A stretch of DNA of 6,204 nucleotides from contig JACUTP010000110.1 of NCBI GenBank assembly GCA_014859785.1, positions 1-6,204 on the forward strand. Direction: 5' to 3'. This DNA is from Candidatus Methanoperedentaceae archaeon. Lineage in GTDB: Archaea; Halobacteriota; Methanosarcinia; Methanosarcinales; Methanoperedenaceae. The notes under the pieces are model-generated. The model was not told the DNA's origin, searched no databases, and was given only the letters and a program-made list of their open reading frames with translations. Below are positions 6,132-6,204 of the stretch, piece by piece; positions within the stretch are counted from its first letter, which is position 1, and each line of letters begins with the position of its first letter. A program made the position numbers and the translations under genes.

Positions 6132-6179
6132 ATGTCTCAAGGAAAAGAGTGGAACCGCTCCTGTATCTTCAGCAGTTAA
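6132..6179 (+). other. Short ORF (15 codons) downstream of a TATA-like box, doubtful
   Basis: ATG to TAA encodes MSQGKEWNRSCIFSS. It lies where a transcript from the 6099-6110 box would begin, and a T-run follows 12 bases after its stop. I recognise no family. It may be a leaderless small peptide, part of a small RNA, or nothing. The remainder of 6020-6204 holds no other supportable gene. Confidence 0.15.
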
Positions 6180-6191
6180 TTTTCCTGATAG

Positions 6192-6197
6192 TTTTTT
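6192..6197 (+). terminator. T6 run at the right edge
   Basis: A run of six T on the plus strand, within a 10-base stretch with only two G, could end a short transcript from the 6099-6110 box or a read-through of the DUF1284 gene. No strong stem precedes it. Confidence 0.2.
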
Positions 6198-6204
6198 GTT
6201 AAGG

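Noticed and set aside
3192..6163. Shared 12-mer gaaccgctcctg at about 3192 and 6152
   Set aside because: About one 12-base match is expected by chance in a window of this length; one copy lies in coding sequence and the flanks differ.
6123..6203. 27-codon minus-strand open frame reaching the right edge, ending in TAA
   Set aside because: It could be the tail of a gene beyond the edge, but a run this short has roughly a one in four chance of occurring by accident and shows no recognisable motif.
1..6204. Search for tRNA, rRNA, CRISPR repeats, transposon ends, attachment sites and defence genes
   Set aside because: No cloverleaf, spaced direct-repeat array, terminal inverted repeats or recombinase/nuclease signatures were found on either strand by eye.

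Overview
The window looks archaeal, most likely from the methanogen/ANME branch (Methanosarcinales or relatives). This rests on a threonine-phosphate decarboxylase (CobD) fused to a C-terminal cysteine-rich domain, an architecture known from Methanosarcina, on A/T-rich box-A-like promoters with several short or SD-less leaders, on GTG and TTG starts, and on gene content common in such genomes. The genus cannot be fixed from the sequence. Six protein genes are readable: five complete and one cut by the left edge. I see no tRNA, rRNA, CRISPR array, transposase, integrase or prophage gene.

Layout. Positions 1-2086, minus strand: cobD followed by cbiB, overlapping by 4 bases (ATGA); cbiB runs off the left edge. 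They make and then use the aminopropanol-phosphate linker of cobamides (B12). Positions 2087-2294: divergent promoter region. Positions 2295-3020, plus: a membrane-anchored SIMPL (DUF541) protein with a TTG start, preceded by a five-codon mini-ORF whose stop overlaps that start. Positions 3021-3082: short convergent gap with a T-rich tract. Positions 3083-5428, minus: nicotinate phosphoribosyltransferase (pncB) followed 27 bases later by an ADP-ribosylglycohydrolase, probably one transcription unit linking NAD salvage to ADP-ribose removal. Positions 5429-5656: divergent promoter region. Positions 5657-6019, plus: a small DUF1284 protein with seven cysteines. Positions 6020-6204: no convincing gene; it holds a TATA-like box inside an inverted repeat, a 15-codon mini-ORF and a T-run.

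Functionally this is mostly a cofactor-metabolism neighbourhood (B12 and NAD) with two poorly understood proteins, SIMPL and DUF1284, interleaved. I found no clear new multi-gene system. The points most worth following are the CobD metal-domain fusion, the pncB/ADP-ribosylglycohydrolase pairing, the cysteine-rich DUF1284 protein divergent from it, and the mini-ORF and promoter structures in the intergenic regions.
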